From assembly GCA_964551875.1 (NCBI GenBank), contig CAZKEV010000002.1, positions 1 to 64,000 of the forward strand: a stretch of 64,000 nucleotides of DNA. Direction: 5' to 3'. Shown piece after piece: positions 57,083 to 64,000 of this stretch. Origin of the DNA: JACTUA01 sp964551875 (GTDB lineage Archaea > Halobacteriota > Methanomicrobia > Methanomicrobiales > JACTUA01). How positions within the stretch are numbered: the first letter of the stretch is position 1; the number at the start of each line of letters is the position of its first letter. The notes below the pieces were generated by a model, which was given only the letters and a program-made list of their open reading frames with translations, had not been told where the DNA came from and searched no databases. Both the position numbers and the translations under genes were made by a program.

Positions 57083-57333
57083 GTCGGGGGAGCGGTAGTG
57101 AACAAGGACAAACCCTGACAAGCGAAACAAGATGGCCGCTGGCAACGGCCTGAGAACAGGAGAACGGAGCGGGAGTGGTAGAGACGAAGCACAACACCGG
57201 AAAAACCGGTGTCGGTTGCCAACCGACTCCGGGGGGGCGAAGTGGGGAATCGGACCACTCCTACTCGCCCTACGTAGCCCCCGAAAAAACAACCAGGCCG
57301 CGCCTCGAAAGAGGTTGCGGCCTGTTTTATTTC
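57083..57333 (+). ncRNA. structured non-coding RNA 2 (about 250 nt)
   Basis: No convincing gene. Hairpins in order: GGCCG (57134) with CGGCC (57146-57150); ACACCGG-AAAAA-CCGGTGT (57194-57212); GTCGGTT-GCC-AACCGAC (57211-57227); GGGCGA-AGTGG with CCACT and TCGCCC (57235-57270); then GTAGCCCCC (57274-57282) and a terminator. From GGGAGTGG (57171) to the end it is about 163 nt and parallels RNA 1, so RNA 2 appears to be RNA 1 duplicated behind a 90-nt leader. The paired sequence changes yet stems stay intact, which argues for selected structure. Confidence 0.72.
57294..57333 (+). terminator. terminator of RNA 2
   Basis: CAGGCCGCGCCTC, loop GAAA, GAGGTTGCGGCCTG: 13 pairs with one bulged T, then TTTTATTT. 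Confidence 0.92.
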
Positions 57334-57418
57334 CAGGCAAGACGCCGAGTGACCGGCGAGACGCGGTGAAGAAGCCCCAGAGGTGAACGGGGCATGCTCG
57401 GGTGGAAAGGATCGAACG
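57334..57418 (+). other. leader before the replication initiator
   Basis: Eighty-five bases with a small hairpin (GCCG-AGTGAC-CGGC) and the ribosome site GGAAAGGAT before the ATG at 57419. No promoter consensus is seen, so the initiator may be read from incomplete termination at RNA 2 or from a promoter not recognised here. Confidence 0.45.
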
Positions 57419-58837
57419 ATGGACGGCGGAGTTATCATCAAGCGCAAGAGGGCGCAGGGGCCATTCAGCATCAACTACGGTCCCTACGTCGTTGATGGGA
57501 GAATTTCGGACGGGGCGGCACGGACCCTCGATCTCCTGGACATCCTTTGCGGGGCGGACGAGGAGGGAAACCATAGCTGCGGCTTGATCGCCCGGCTGAG
57601 GCATACCACCACCAGAACCATCGAGAGGCACCTTGACGAGCTGAAAACGGTGGGCCTCATTGCCGTCGAGTACCGCCAAGGGCAAACCAACGTGGTCACC
57701 ATCCTCGACCCGGTTGAGGTGTACGGAGACGAGGCGATCCGGAACTTCTACCGGCTGTTCGTGCGGCGGGAGACCCCCGAAAAAAACTTCGGGGGTGGGA
57801 CCCCCGACAAAAATGTCGGGGGTACCTACGACAAAAATGTCGGGGGGACCCCCGACAAAAATGTCGGACAGAACAGAGGGGGGGGAAACAGAGTAAAGAA
57901 AACAGAGCCCTACGGGGCGTTGTCGCCCGAGGCGACACCGCTTCTCGTGCTCAAGACAGCTGAAAAGAAGAGGGAGAAAGAAGCAGAGGATAAAGCCAAA
58001 GCCAAAGGCATCGCCTTCGAGAAAGAAATTCATTCAAACGCTGCATCTTCTGAAATCGCTTCAGAAGCCGCTGGTTGCCCCCAGGACGCGTCGCCTCCCA
58101 AGGGCAACCCGGCCCAGCGGGGAGGGGGGGCACCCCCGGCAACGGCGGCAAGCCGTCCCGGTTCCCGCCCCGTTTCCCACGATGACGCAGATCCCATCTT
58201 CGCCCCCTTCCACCCGGAGGAAGAAATGGTTCCGCAAACGCTTTGCGCTGCTCCCTTCAAGAGCGAGAGGTCGGGGGGGCAGATCCTGATTCCAGGAAGT
58301 GACGACGAGGACGATGGTCGGATTTCCAAGAAGCCGAAGAAGAGGGGGATGTACGACCCGGAGAAGGCCCCGGCGGAGTGGAACACGAACGACGCCATCG
58401 GGTACTTCCGCAAGATGTACCAGAAGGCGTGGCCGGGGGAGGGAGCGCCGGACGTCGGGGTGAAGGACGCCGCTGCCGTGAAGGGGCGGCTCGCCTGGCT
58501 CAAGGCGGAGGGCACCGGGGCGGGCATGATGAAGCGGGCCATTGACCACCTGTTCGCGGGGTGGAGCGATGGTTTGCCTTCTCGGATGAAGTGGACGGGG
58601 TCGCGTCCGGGGCTGGTCCTCATCGAGAGCACTCGGTGGTTCGAGTCCCTGGTGCGGGAGGTGCAGGGAGGGGTGGGGGCGAGCGGGAGGGTGGACGAGT
58701 GGTCTGGGAACACCCCGGAGGGGAAGGTGCGGGAGGAGAAGTACGCGAAGAAGGAAGAGATTGTAGCGAGGTTGATCCATGAGGGTGCCAATCTGGAAAC
58801 CGCAGAGCGTGAAGCGCGCCGACTGGCTGGATGCTAA
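57419..58837 (+). CDS. replication initiator with internal origin (lambda O-like)
   Basis: 472 aa from ATG 57419. The N-terminal domain (about 20-110) has a winged-helix pattern: FSINYGPYVVDGRI, GLIARLRHTTTRTIERHLDEL, KTVGLIAVEYR. Residues about 117-153 repeat PEKNFGG, PDKNVGG, YDKNVGG and PDKNVGQN, encoded by four DNA iterons. A charged, Lys/Glu/Ala-rich linker follows. The C-terminal domain (about 320-470, DAIGYFRKMYQKAWPGEGAP and VKGRLAWLKAEGTGAGMMKRAIDHLF) fits phage replisome organisers that recruit the loader. The next gene is a DnaC-like loader, so the pair resembles lambda O and P or P22 18 and 12. Confidence 0.85.
   Translation: MDGGVIIKRKRAQGPFSINYGPYVVDGRISDGAARTLDLLDILCGADEEGNHSCGLIARLRHTTTRTIERHLDELKTVGLIAVEYRQGQTNVVTILDPVEVYGDEAIRNFYRLFVRRETPEKNFGGGTPDKNVGGTYDKNVGGTPDKNVGQNRGGGNRVKKTEPYGALSPEATPLLVLKTAEKKREKEAEDKAKAKGIAFEKEIHSNAASSEIASEAAGCPQDASPPKGNPAQRGGGAPPATAASRPGSRPVSHDDADPIFAPFHPEEEMVPQTLCAAPFKSERSGGQILIPGSDDEDDGRISKKPKKRGMYDPEKAPAEWNTNDAIGYFRKMYQKAWPGEGAPDVGVKDAAAVKGRLAWLKAEGTGAGMMKRAIDHLFAGWSDGLPSRMKWTGSRPGLVLIESTRWFESLVREVQGGVGASGRVDEWSGNTPEGKVREEKYAKKEEIVARLIHEGANLETAEREARRLAGC
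57773..57868. repeat. four palindromic iterons of the putative origin
   Basis: Copies at 57773-57796, 57801-57822, 57825-57847 and 57848-57868 with consensus CCCCCGACA-AAAA-TGTCGGGGG (the first reads CCCCCGAA and TTCGGGGG; the third and fourth have shortened arms). Centre spacing is 27, 24 and 24 bp. They lie inside the initiator gene, the lambda-type arrangement. Confidence 0.85.
57773..58030. other. putative replication origin
   Basis: Iterons (57773-57868), a further inverted palindrome TGTCGCC-CGA-GGCGACA (57921-57937) made of the same TGTCG/CGACA half sites in reverse order, and a purine/A-rich stretch (about 57940-58030) that could be the unwinding element. All lie inside the initiator gene. 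Function is inferred from arrangement only. Confidence 0.7.
58233..58247. repeat. palindrome copy D, CGCAAA-CGC-TTTGCG
   Basis: Perfect 6-bp arms within the initiator gene, identical to the copy at 29709. Confidence 0.75.
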
Positions 58838-59372
58838 CGTCCCGGAGGGGAAGTGGGGGGCGAGCCTGGAGGCCCTTCCGGAGAACATCCCCGGAGTCGC
58901 GGCCTACCGGCTGAAGATCCAGACGTACCTTGCGGCGATGAAGGAGAACATCGAGAAGGGGAGGGGGCTCCTTCTCTTCGGCCCCTACCGTTCGGGGAAG
59001 TCCTGCCTCGCCGCTCTCTGCTGCAAGGAGGTCCTGGGCCATCGGTGCAGCGCCTACTGGCTGGAGGCGTTCGAGCTGGTGGATGGGTGGAGGCGGAAGG
59101 ACGATCGCGCTGCGGGATTCCGAACCGCCCATCTGGTGGTTGTCGACGACCTGGGAACGGAGGCGCAGACCGCCGGTGTGGATTGGCCGAGGTCGCTGGT
59201 CAAGGAAGCCATGCGGTACCGGCTGGAGAGGCTGATGCCGGTTGTCGTCACGACGAACATGATGCCCGAAGAGGTGCAGAAGGTCTACGGCGACAAGTTC
59301 GTCGCGCTGATCGACGAATACCTGACGCCGATCATGATCAAGGGTGCCGAGGGGCGCTGGAAGGCGAAGTAG
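58779..59372 (+). CDS. DnaC-like helicase loader (AAA+ ATPase)
   Basis: 197 aa; ATG overlaps the initiator gene by 59 bases, with GCGAGG upstream. Walker A GPYRSGKSC (68-76), Walker B HLVVVDDLGTE (118-128), sensor I VVTTNMMPEEV (residues about 155-165). NIPGVAAYRLKIQTYLAAMKENIEKG is the typical DnaC/IstB start. It loads the replicative helicase, whose gene appears to begin at 63507. A cysteine pair (CLAALCC) follows the P-loop. Confidence 0.88.
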   Translation: MRVPIWKPQSVKRADWLDANVPEGKWGASLEALPENIPGVAAYRLKIQTYLAAMKENIEKGRGLLLFGPYRSGKSCLAALCCKEVLGHRCSAYWLEAFELVDGWRRKDDRAAGFRTAHLVVVDDLGTEAQTAGVDWPRSLVKEAMRYRLERLMPVVVTTNMMPEEVQKVYGDKFVALIDEYLTPIMIKGAEGRWKAK

Positions 59373-59600
59373 ATGGGTACGACGCTAATCGGCGAGGAGG
59401 ATGGGGCGTTCAAGACGGCCCACATGCCTCTTTCTCTTGCGGACATCCAGAAGATGATCATCAAGCTGAACAACCTTCTGGAAGCCGTCGCCTTGAACCA
59501 CATGAGGGGGCCGGATGGCAAGTGCCTTCCCGAGTGCTGGTCTTGCAAGGTCGAGGATTCCATGCGATCCCTCGCGGTCGCCAAGAAGATGGAGGGGTAA
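59373..59600 (+). CDS. small CWSC-motif protein 1
   Basis: 75 aa; ATG directly at the loader stop. The C-terminal part GPDGKCLPECWSCKVEDSMRSLAVAKK has three Cys in a C-x4-CxxC pattern, probably a zinc site. The N-terminal helix (SLADIQKMIIKLNNLLEAVA) could form a dimer. A paralogue follows. Confidence 0.68.
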   Translation: MGTTLIGEEDGAFKTAHMPLSLADIQKMIIKLNNLLEAVALNHMRGPDGKCLPECWSCKVEDSMRSLAVAKKMEG

Positions 59601-59601
59601 C

Positions 59602-59874
59602 GTGGCAGAGGATTTCGATGAATCAAAGTGGGGGCATACCATGGCCCCGCCGTTCTCTTCTACCAATCCTGAACTGGAAATCGACGGGGTGGGAGTCGGG
59701 GCGATTCTTCGGGATCTTCTGGTGAAGATGGACATTCTGATCGAGGCCATCATGACGACCCACCAGGTGGGGCTGGACGGCAAGTGCAGGGAGGACTGCT
59801 GGTCTTGCAAACTGCAGGAGACCATGCGGGGGATCCGCGTGGCCAGGAAATTGGGATCCATGGACAAGGGGTAG
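59602..59874 (+). CDS. small CWSC-motif protein 2 (paralogue)
   Basis: 90 aa from GTG 59602, with GGAGGGG upstream. The segment GLDGKCREDCWSCKLQETMRGIRVARK repeats the pattern of the gene before it. Tandem duplication; function unknown. The two could form a heterodimeric replication or DNA-binding factor. Confidence 0.66.
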   Translation: MAEDFDESKWGHTMAPPFSSTNPELEIDGVGVGAILRDLLVKMDILIEAIMTTHQVGLDGKCREDCWSCKLQETMRGIRVARKLGSMDKG

Positions 59875-59876
59875 CG

Positions 59877-60224
59877 ATGGCCAAGAAAAAATCCAAGGGC
59901 GAGTTCATGTTTATTCCGCCGCCTCCGGATGCTTGCCAAGAATGCGCCGTGAAGCATTCTCCGGAGCAGCCCCACAACCGGGATTCCATTTTCTATCAGA
60001 TGAAATTTCAAGCCGCGCACGGACGGCCTCCGCAGTGGAGCGACGCGGTTGCTCACTGCACGTCCGAGGTGCAGGCATTCTGGAAGGAGGAACTCGAAAA
60101 GATTGGGGCCTGGTCGGAGCCGGTCGAGCGCTTGGTCCCCAAGACAAGGTGGCCCGCAAGATCGGTGGGTTCCCGGTGCATTCGGAAAAGGATCGGAAGG
60201 TTGAGGTCATGTTCGCGGGTATGA
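59877..60224 (+). CDS. hypothetical protein with Cys/His start
   Basis: 115 aa from ATG 59877, two bases after the previous stop. The start KKKSKGEFMFIPPPPDACQECAVKHSPEQPHN has CxxC and His residues, like small replication-associated zinc proteins; RPPQWSDAVAHCTSEVQAFWKEEL follows. The last 30 codons read as Arg/Ser/Cys-rich shadow of another frame, so the functional end may lie earlier or a frameshift is involved. Confidence 0.55.
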   Translation: MAKKKSKGEFMFIPPPPDACQECAVKHSPEQPHNRDSIFYQMKFQAAHGRPPQWSDAVAHCTSEVQAFWKEELEKIGAWSEPVERLVPKTRWPARSVGSRCIRKRIGRLRSCSRV

Positions 60225-60316
60225 CCGAGATTGACCTGGGTAAAAAGCGGAAGTTCGCCAAGGGAAACGAGAAGATCGACGTCGGCGTCATGATGATAAA
60301 AAAGGAGGACAAGTGA
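60149..60316 (+). CDS. possible small protein or frameshifted end of the previous gene
   Basis: 55 codons from GTG 60149 (ATG 60209 is an alternative start) in the -1 frame relative to the gene at 59877. The product (VEVMFAGMTEIDLGKKRKFAKG) looks more natural than the overlapping frame. Either a separate small gene or a sequence frameshift. No classic slippery heptamer was found at the junction. Confidence 0.4.
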   Translation: MARKIGGFPVHSEKDRKVEVMFAGMTEIDLGKKRKFAKGNEKIDVGVMMIKKEDK

Positions 60317-60391
60317 CGAGAAGGATTCGGCTCGCGTCGCTTCTATGAGGTTGGCATGAAAACCACGGTCTCGAAGTCAAGGAGTAGAACC

Positions 60392-63061
60392 ATGAGCCGC
60401 AAAGGCTTGACCATTGAACCCATTTTCTGCAAGGGAGGGGATCCCTACGCGGACATCGAGTGGAACAAGCGCACGATCGAAACGAAGGAGGAAGACAAGG
60501 TCGTCAAGTTGGAGGTGGAGGCACCGAAGGATTGGAGCGACAACGCCGTCTCGACGATGGCGACCAAGTACTTCCGGGGGGTGATTGGGACTCCGACGAG
60601 GGAGTGCTCGTCGAAGCAGTTGTTCAATCGCGTCATGGACGAGATGGTTCGTCAGGGAATCGCGAGGGGCTTCTTCGACAAGGACAACGGAAGAAACTTC
60701 GGGAACGACATGAAGTGGCTGCTCACCCGGCGGAAGTACTCCTTCAACAGCCCCGTCTACTTCAACGTGGGCGCGGAGAAGGATCCGCAGGGGGCGGCCT
60801 GCTTCATCCTGGTGATCCAGGACGACCTGCGGAGCATCAGCGAGGCCCAGCGCGTGATGATCGTCATCTTCTCCAACGGGTCGGGATCGGGATTCAACCT
60901 GTCGGCTCTACGCGAGGCGGGGGCCTCCTTGTCCAGGGGTGGGGTCGCCTCGGGACCGAACACCTTCCTGCGGGGCTACAATGCCTGGGGGGGCATCATC
61001 AAGTCGGGCGGGGTCCAGCGGCGGGCAGCGATGCTGGCCCGACTGGATGACCGGCACCCGGACGTCTACAACGGGAGCGACGGGGGGGACTTCATCAGCC
61101 TGAAGGCGAAGGAGGAGAAGAAGGCCCGAGCCCTGGTGAAGAAGGGATTCACCGTCGAGGAGGCGTACGCGACGGTGGCCTGCCAGAACGCGAATCTTTC
61201 CGTCGGCCTTTCGGACGCTTTCATGCGGGCCGCGCTGGAGGGGAAGGACTGGCCCCTGAAGTCCGTGGTTGGAGGCAGGGTCATTCGGACCGTCAAGGCG
61301 TCTGAGATGCTGGACGCCATTGCCAAGAACGCGCTCTATTGCGGGGATCCGGGGGCGCAGTTCGATGACACCATGAACCGCTGGAACCCCCTTATCAAGA
61401 TCGCCAGGATTCTCTGCACGAACCCCTGCGTCGAGTTCTGCTGCATCGTGAACACGGCGTGCAACCTGGCCTCGCTCAACCTCGCGTCCTTCTACGACCA
61501 CGTCACGGGTTTCAATGATGAGGAGTTCGAGGCAGCGGTGAGGCTTTCGATCATCGCCCAGGACATCTTGGTCGACATGTGCGGGTATCCCACGGAGGAG
61601 ATCACGAAGAACAGCCGCGCCTACCGTCCGCTGGGCCTCGGGTTTTCCAACCTGGGTGGCTTGTTCATGAAGATGGGGATCCCCTACGACAGCGACGCGG
61701 CGAGGACGTGGGCCTCGTTGATTACCTCTCGCATGACGGCGACCGCCTACATCGCGTCGTCCGAGCTCGCCAAGGTGGTCGGGCCGTTCACGGGTTTCGA
61801 GGAGAACAAGAAGGGGGTCCTTTCCGTCCTGAAGCAGCACCGGACGAAGTTCGCGGGGGTGATGGATCAGTTCGGGACGCTCGTTCCCGGCCTGGACAAG
61901 GTGGAGGACCTCTGGGAGAAGGCGTACACGGCAGCAGCGAAGCACGGGGTCCGCAACTGCCAGGTGACGCTGGTGCCCCCGGCGGGGACCATTTCGCACA
62001 TGATGGACTGCGCGACGACGGGCATCGAGCCCCTCCTGTACCTCATCGCCAAGAAGAAGCTGGTGGGGGGCGGGGAGATGATCCTCCTCAACCCGGCGCT
62101 CGGGGAGATGTTCCTCGGTCTCGGCTACACCCCGCAGGAGCGGGACATCCTCATCGAGTACATCAAGGAGAACGGGAACCTGGACGGGTCTCCGATCAAG
62201 CCGCAGCACCTCCCGATCTTCGACCCCGTGTACCCGCTCAAATTGGAGGATCGGCACATTTCGATCCAGGGGCAGATGCTCATGCTGGCGGCAGTGCAGC
62301 CGTTCATCAGCGGGGCGATCTCGAAGACGTTCGGACTGCCCCGAAACGCTACATCTCAGGAGGTGAGGGACATCATCATCCAGGCGTGGAAGTTGGGATT
62401 GAAGGCCGTATCCGTCTACCGCGACGGGAGCAAGATGAGCCAACCGGTCGTGAACGCCATCGCGGAGAACGGATTGTTGGAGGACGACGAACCTGCCAGG
62501 GACAGGCTGCCCAACGACACGGATGCCAAGAAGCACCGGGTCGTGATCGGCGGGTCGAAGATGTACATCCTTCCCTCCTTCTACCCCGACGGAAGGATCG
62601 GGGAGGTATTCATCAACGGGCTTGGGAAGGATGGCTCGACCCTCAAGGGTCTGGTGGAGGGGCTGATGACATCCGTTTCCATCGGGCTCCAGTACGGCAT
62701 CCCGCTGGAGGTGTTCACGGAGAAGTTCGTCGGGACCATCTTCTCGCCGAGGGGGCTCACGTCGAATCCCAAGATTCCGAGCTGCACCAGCCTCATCGAC
62801 TACATCTTCAGGTTCCTCGACATGAACTACGGAGAGGGGATCTACGCCAAACTGGATGACAAGTCCAGGGACGGCGAGGACAAGGCCGAGATTCCGGTCA
62901 AGGACATCCACAAGGTCATCAGGAAGATCCGGGCCTCTTCCGGGGAGGTGTCCACGGGCGAGACCTGCGACAGGTGCGGTTCGCTCGCGGTTCGGCTCGG
63001 GCCGTGCAAATACTGCCAGAACCTCTCGTGTCCGGAATCGAAGAACGGAATCTGTGGGTAG
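60392..63061 (+). CDS. nrdJ: class II (adenosylcobalamin-dependent) ribonucleotide reductase
   Basis: 889 aa; ATG at 60392 with AAGGAG eight bases upstream, preferred to the ATG at 60356. It makes deoxyribonucleotides for phage DNA. DPQGAACFIL carries the first redox Cys. LCTNPCVEFCCIVNTACNLASLNL is the catalytic loop with the Asn-Cys-Glu set (NPCxE). PPAGTISHMMDCATTGIEP is the conserved substrate-binding loop. A TSCPD-like segment (PSFYPDGRIGEVFINGLGKD) and a C-terminal zinc-finger tail (CDRCGSLAVRLGPCKYCQNL) follow. It has no NrdA-type ATP cone. It needs B12 from the host. Confidence 0.92.
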   Translation: MSRKGLTIEPIFCKGGDPYADIEWNKRTIETKEEDKVVKLEVEAPKDWSDNAVSTMATKYFRGVIGTPTRECSSKQLFNRVMDEMVRQGIARGFFDKDNGRNFGNDMKWLLTRRKYSFNSPVYFNVGAEKDPQGAACFILVIQDDLRSISEAQRVMIVIFSNGSGSGFNLSALREAGASLSRGGVASGPNTFLRGYNAWGGIIKSGGVQRRAAMLARLDDRHPDVYNGSDGGDFISLKAKEEKKARALVKKGFTVEEAYATVACQNANLSVGLSDAFMRAALEGKDWPLKSVVGGRVIRTVKASEMLDAIAKNALYCGDPGAQFDDTMNRWNPLIKIARILCTNPCVEFCCIVNTACNLASLNLASFYDHVTGFNDEEFEAAVRLSIIAQDILVDMCGYPTEEITKNSRAYRPLGLGFSNLGGLFMKMGIPYDSDAARTWASLITSRMTATAYIASSELAKVVGPFTGFEENKKGVLSVLKQHRTKFAGVMDQFGTLVPGLDKVEDLWEKAYTAAAKHGVRNCQVTLVPPAGTISHMMDCATTGIEPLLYLIAKKKLVGGGEMILLNPALGEMFLGLGYTPQERDILIEYIKENGNLDGSPIKPQHLPIFDPVYPLKLEDRHISIQGQMLMLAAVQPFISGAISKTFGLPRNATSQEVRDIIIQAWKLGLKAVSVYRDGSKMSQPVVNAIAENGLLEDDEPARDRLPNDTDAKKHRVVIGGSKMYILPSFYPDGRIGEVFINGLGKDGSTLKGLVEGLMTSVSIGLQYGIPLEVFTEKFVGTIFSPRGLTSNPKIPSCTSLIDYIFRFLDMNYGEGIYAKLDDKSRDGEDKAEIPVKDIHKVIRKIRASSGEVSTGETCDRCGSLAVRLGPCKYCQNLSCPESKNGICG

Positions 63062-63070
63062 GAGGACGCG

Positions 63071-63460
63071 ATGCAAAGGAAGGGGCCATCGAGAAACATG
63101 GTGCGGCGGCTGGCGGAGGTTGCCCCAGAGAACCTCGCCAAGGAGAACGAGGAGCTGCGAAGGGACAGGGACGCCCTGAAGCAGGCGCTCTCGATGAAGA
63201 TCGGCGAGCACGTCAGGACGTTGACCCTTGGGAAGAACGACATCTTGATCCTTAAGCCGCCCGCGACGAATCCCATGATTTCCACCGAGTCGCTCGCGGA
63301 GGTCGGGATGGCCATGGCTCAGAGCCTCCGGGCGCGGGCGGGGTGGGAGGGAACCATCCTCATCGAAGCCGGTGCATTGGTCGAGAGGATGAAGCCGGAG
63401 GAGGAGCAGAAGCTCTTCGATGTTCTGAAAAAGAAACGAGGCGACGGGAATCAGGCTTGA
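63071..63460 (+). CDS. hypothetical coiled-coil protein after nrdJ
   Basis: 129 aa; ATG after GGAGGACGCG, ten bases past the reductase. N-terminal coiled coil (LAKENEELRRDRDALKQAL), then a beta-rich half (VRTLTLGKNDILILKPPATN). Not recognised. Same operon as the reductase. Confidence 0.66.
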   Translation: MQRKGPSRNMVRRLAEVAPENLAKENEELRRDRDALKQALSMKIGEHVRTLTLGKNDILILKPPATNPMISTESLAEVGMAMAQSLRARAGWEGTILIEAGALVERMKPEEEQKLFDVLKKKRGDGNQA

Positions 63461-63484
63461 CAAAAGTAGGGAACTGCATATAGT
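63457..63484 (+). promoter_or_regulatory. strong sigma70-like promoter, 16-bp spacer (helicase gene)
   Basis: TTGACA (63457-63462), 16 bases, TATAGT (63479-63484), overlapping the previous stop codon and 22 bases before the next start. Confidence 0.88.
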
Positions 63485-63506
63485 GTAATTAAGATCGGAG
63501 GTTCCG

Positions 63507-64000
63507 ATGCCCAGTCTTGATATGTGTCTGGTGATCCATCTTGTGAGGGGTGGACACCTTCGGGCGGTGCGCGATTCGGGCTTGAAGGAAGAGGCCCTGT
63601 TCGACGAAGCGAAGGCAATCTTCCGTTATTCCATGGAGCACTTCGGGAAGTTCGGGAAGATGCCCGAGCCTGCCACGGTGGAGAACGATCTTCGGGTCAC
63701 CATTCCCCTGATCTCGGATGTTCCCGAGCCAGTGGATTACTACATCAGCCGGGTGAAGGAACGGGCGCTCGACAAGATCGTCAAGGACTACACCAAGGAG
63801 CAGCTCGCCAAGTCTGATCGGTTGAACGCGAAGGGGGCCGTCCAGCAGGCCAAGGATCTTCTCTCGGAAGTCGGGAGAATGAGTCTCACGGGGGAGCCCG
63901 TCAGCGACTGGACGCTGAGGACGGACGAGCGGTGGGCGGCGTACAAGGAGGCGGCGCGGTTCAAGGGGATCCTCGGTATCCCGACGCCGTGGCCGAGCGT
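63507..64000 (+). CDS. DnaB-like replicative helicase, N-terminal part (runs off the window)
   Basis: 164 complete codons without a stop. ATG after GATCGGAGG. The helical N-terminal domain (EEALFDEAKAIFRYSMEHFGKFGKMPEPATVEND, here read in parts) fits DnaB-type helicases, with the conserved helix followed by KMP. The last codons (FKGILGIPTPWPS) match the entry of the RecA-like domain (GI.TG...L). With the loader and initiator upstream this completes the replication module. The rest lies beyond the window, so the ATPase domain cannot be checked. Confidence 0.7.
   Translation, partial: MPSLDMCLVIHLVRGGHLRAVRDSGLKEEALFDEAKAIFRYSMEHFGKFGKMPEPATVENDLRVTIPLISDVPEPVDYYISRVKERALDKIVKDYTKEQLAKSDRLNAKGAVQQAKDLLSEVGRMSLTGEPVSDWTLRTDERWAAYKEAARFKGILGIPTPWPS

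Noticed and set aside
57150..57290. tRNA or tRNA-like fold suggested by GAGTGGTAGAG
   Set aside because: The segment resembles a D-arm, but no matching D stem, no GGTTCRA T-arm and no 7-bp acceptor pairing could be found.
57083..57386. Possible coding frames over the second RNA (84 and 64 codons)
   Set aside because: They overlap perfect hairpins, have no good ribosome site and are Arg/Pro/Gly-rich like other shadow frames.
57773..57868. Iteron array taken as a CRISPR array
   Set aside because: The units are coding, palindromic, separated by 2-5 bases rather than 30-base spacers, and no cas genes are near.

Overview
The window is a GC-rich stretch (about 60% or more by eye) of the genome of a tailed, contractile (myovirus-type) bacteriophage. 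Every convincing gene lies on the + strand and genes are tightly packed, with many 1-4 base stop/start overlaps. A tail sheath, two tail-tube proteins, a tape measure and a complete baseplate set (LysM-type hub adaptor, gpD-like hub, gpV/gp5-like spike, PAAR tip, gp25, gpJ, gpI) are recognisable. There is no integrase, no obvious repressor, no tRNA, no CRISPR and no insertion sequence. Terminase, portal and prohead protease are absent and presumably lie upstream; no endolysin or holin is recognisable. The host cannot be named. Two proteins with lipobox-type signal peptides hint at a Gram-negative-like envelope, and the class II (adenosylcobalamin-dependent) ribonucleotide reductase implies that B12 is available in the host.

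Layout. 0-6.4 kb: major capsid protein, a strong terminator and new promoter, then head-completion/neck genes, including a HExxH zincin. 6.4-22 kb: sheath, two tube paralogues, a tail assembly chaperone with a classic -1 slippery site (lambda G/GT style), a 914-aa tape measure, and the baseplate genes in roughly the order known from T4-like phages and contractile injection systems. 22-42.3 kb: a very large fibre/adhesin cassette with a repeat fibre (998 aa), an 846-aa and a 1997-aa Cys-rich protein that share a repeated carbohydrate-binding-like module, a caspase-like protease, and three proteins sharing an N-terminal anchor-like segment. This cassette has its own promoters and terminators and a family of palindromes. 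42.3-56.8 kb: early/accessory genes, including a SWIM finger protein, a MoxR-type AAA+ ATPase and a metallopeptidase-VWA protein (similar in make-up to the E. coli yehLMPQ cluster), a dual-specificity phosphatase, a stand-alone TSCPD domain, a DksA/TraR-like protein, a ParB-methyltransferase fusion and many small unknowns. 56.8-64 kb: two tandem structured non-coding RNAs, then the replication module: an initiator with four iterons inside its own gene (lambda O/ori style), a DnaC-like loader, class II ribonucleotide reductase, and the start of a DnaB-like helicase that runs off the window.

Control. Late genes have few promoters and long read-through operons. The 43-64 kb region carries a uniform set of strong host-sigma70-like promoters, TTGAC(A/T) then exactly 16 bp then TATNNT-type boxes, each starting a short operon.

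The points most worth following are the duplicated structured RNAs next to the origin, the phage-borne SWIM/MoxR/VWA trio, the phage metacaspase, the frameshifting chaperone, and the palindrome family placed just ahead of fibre genes.
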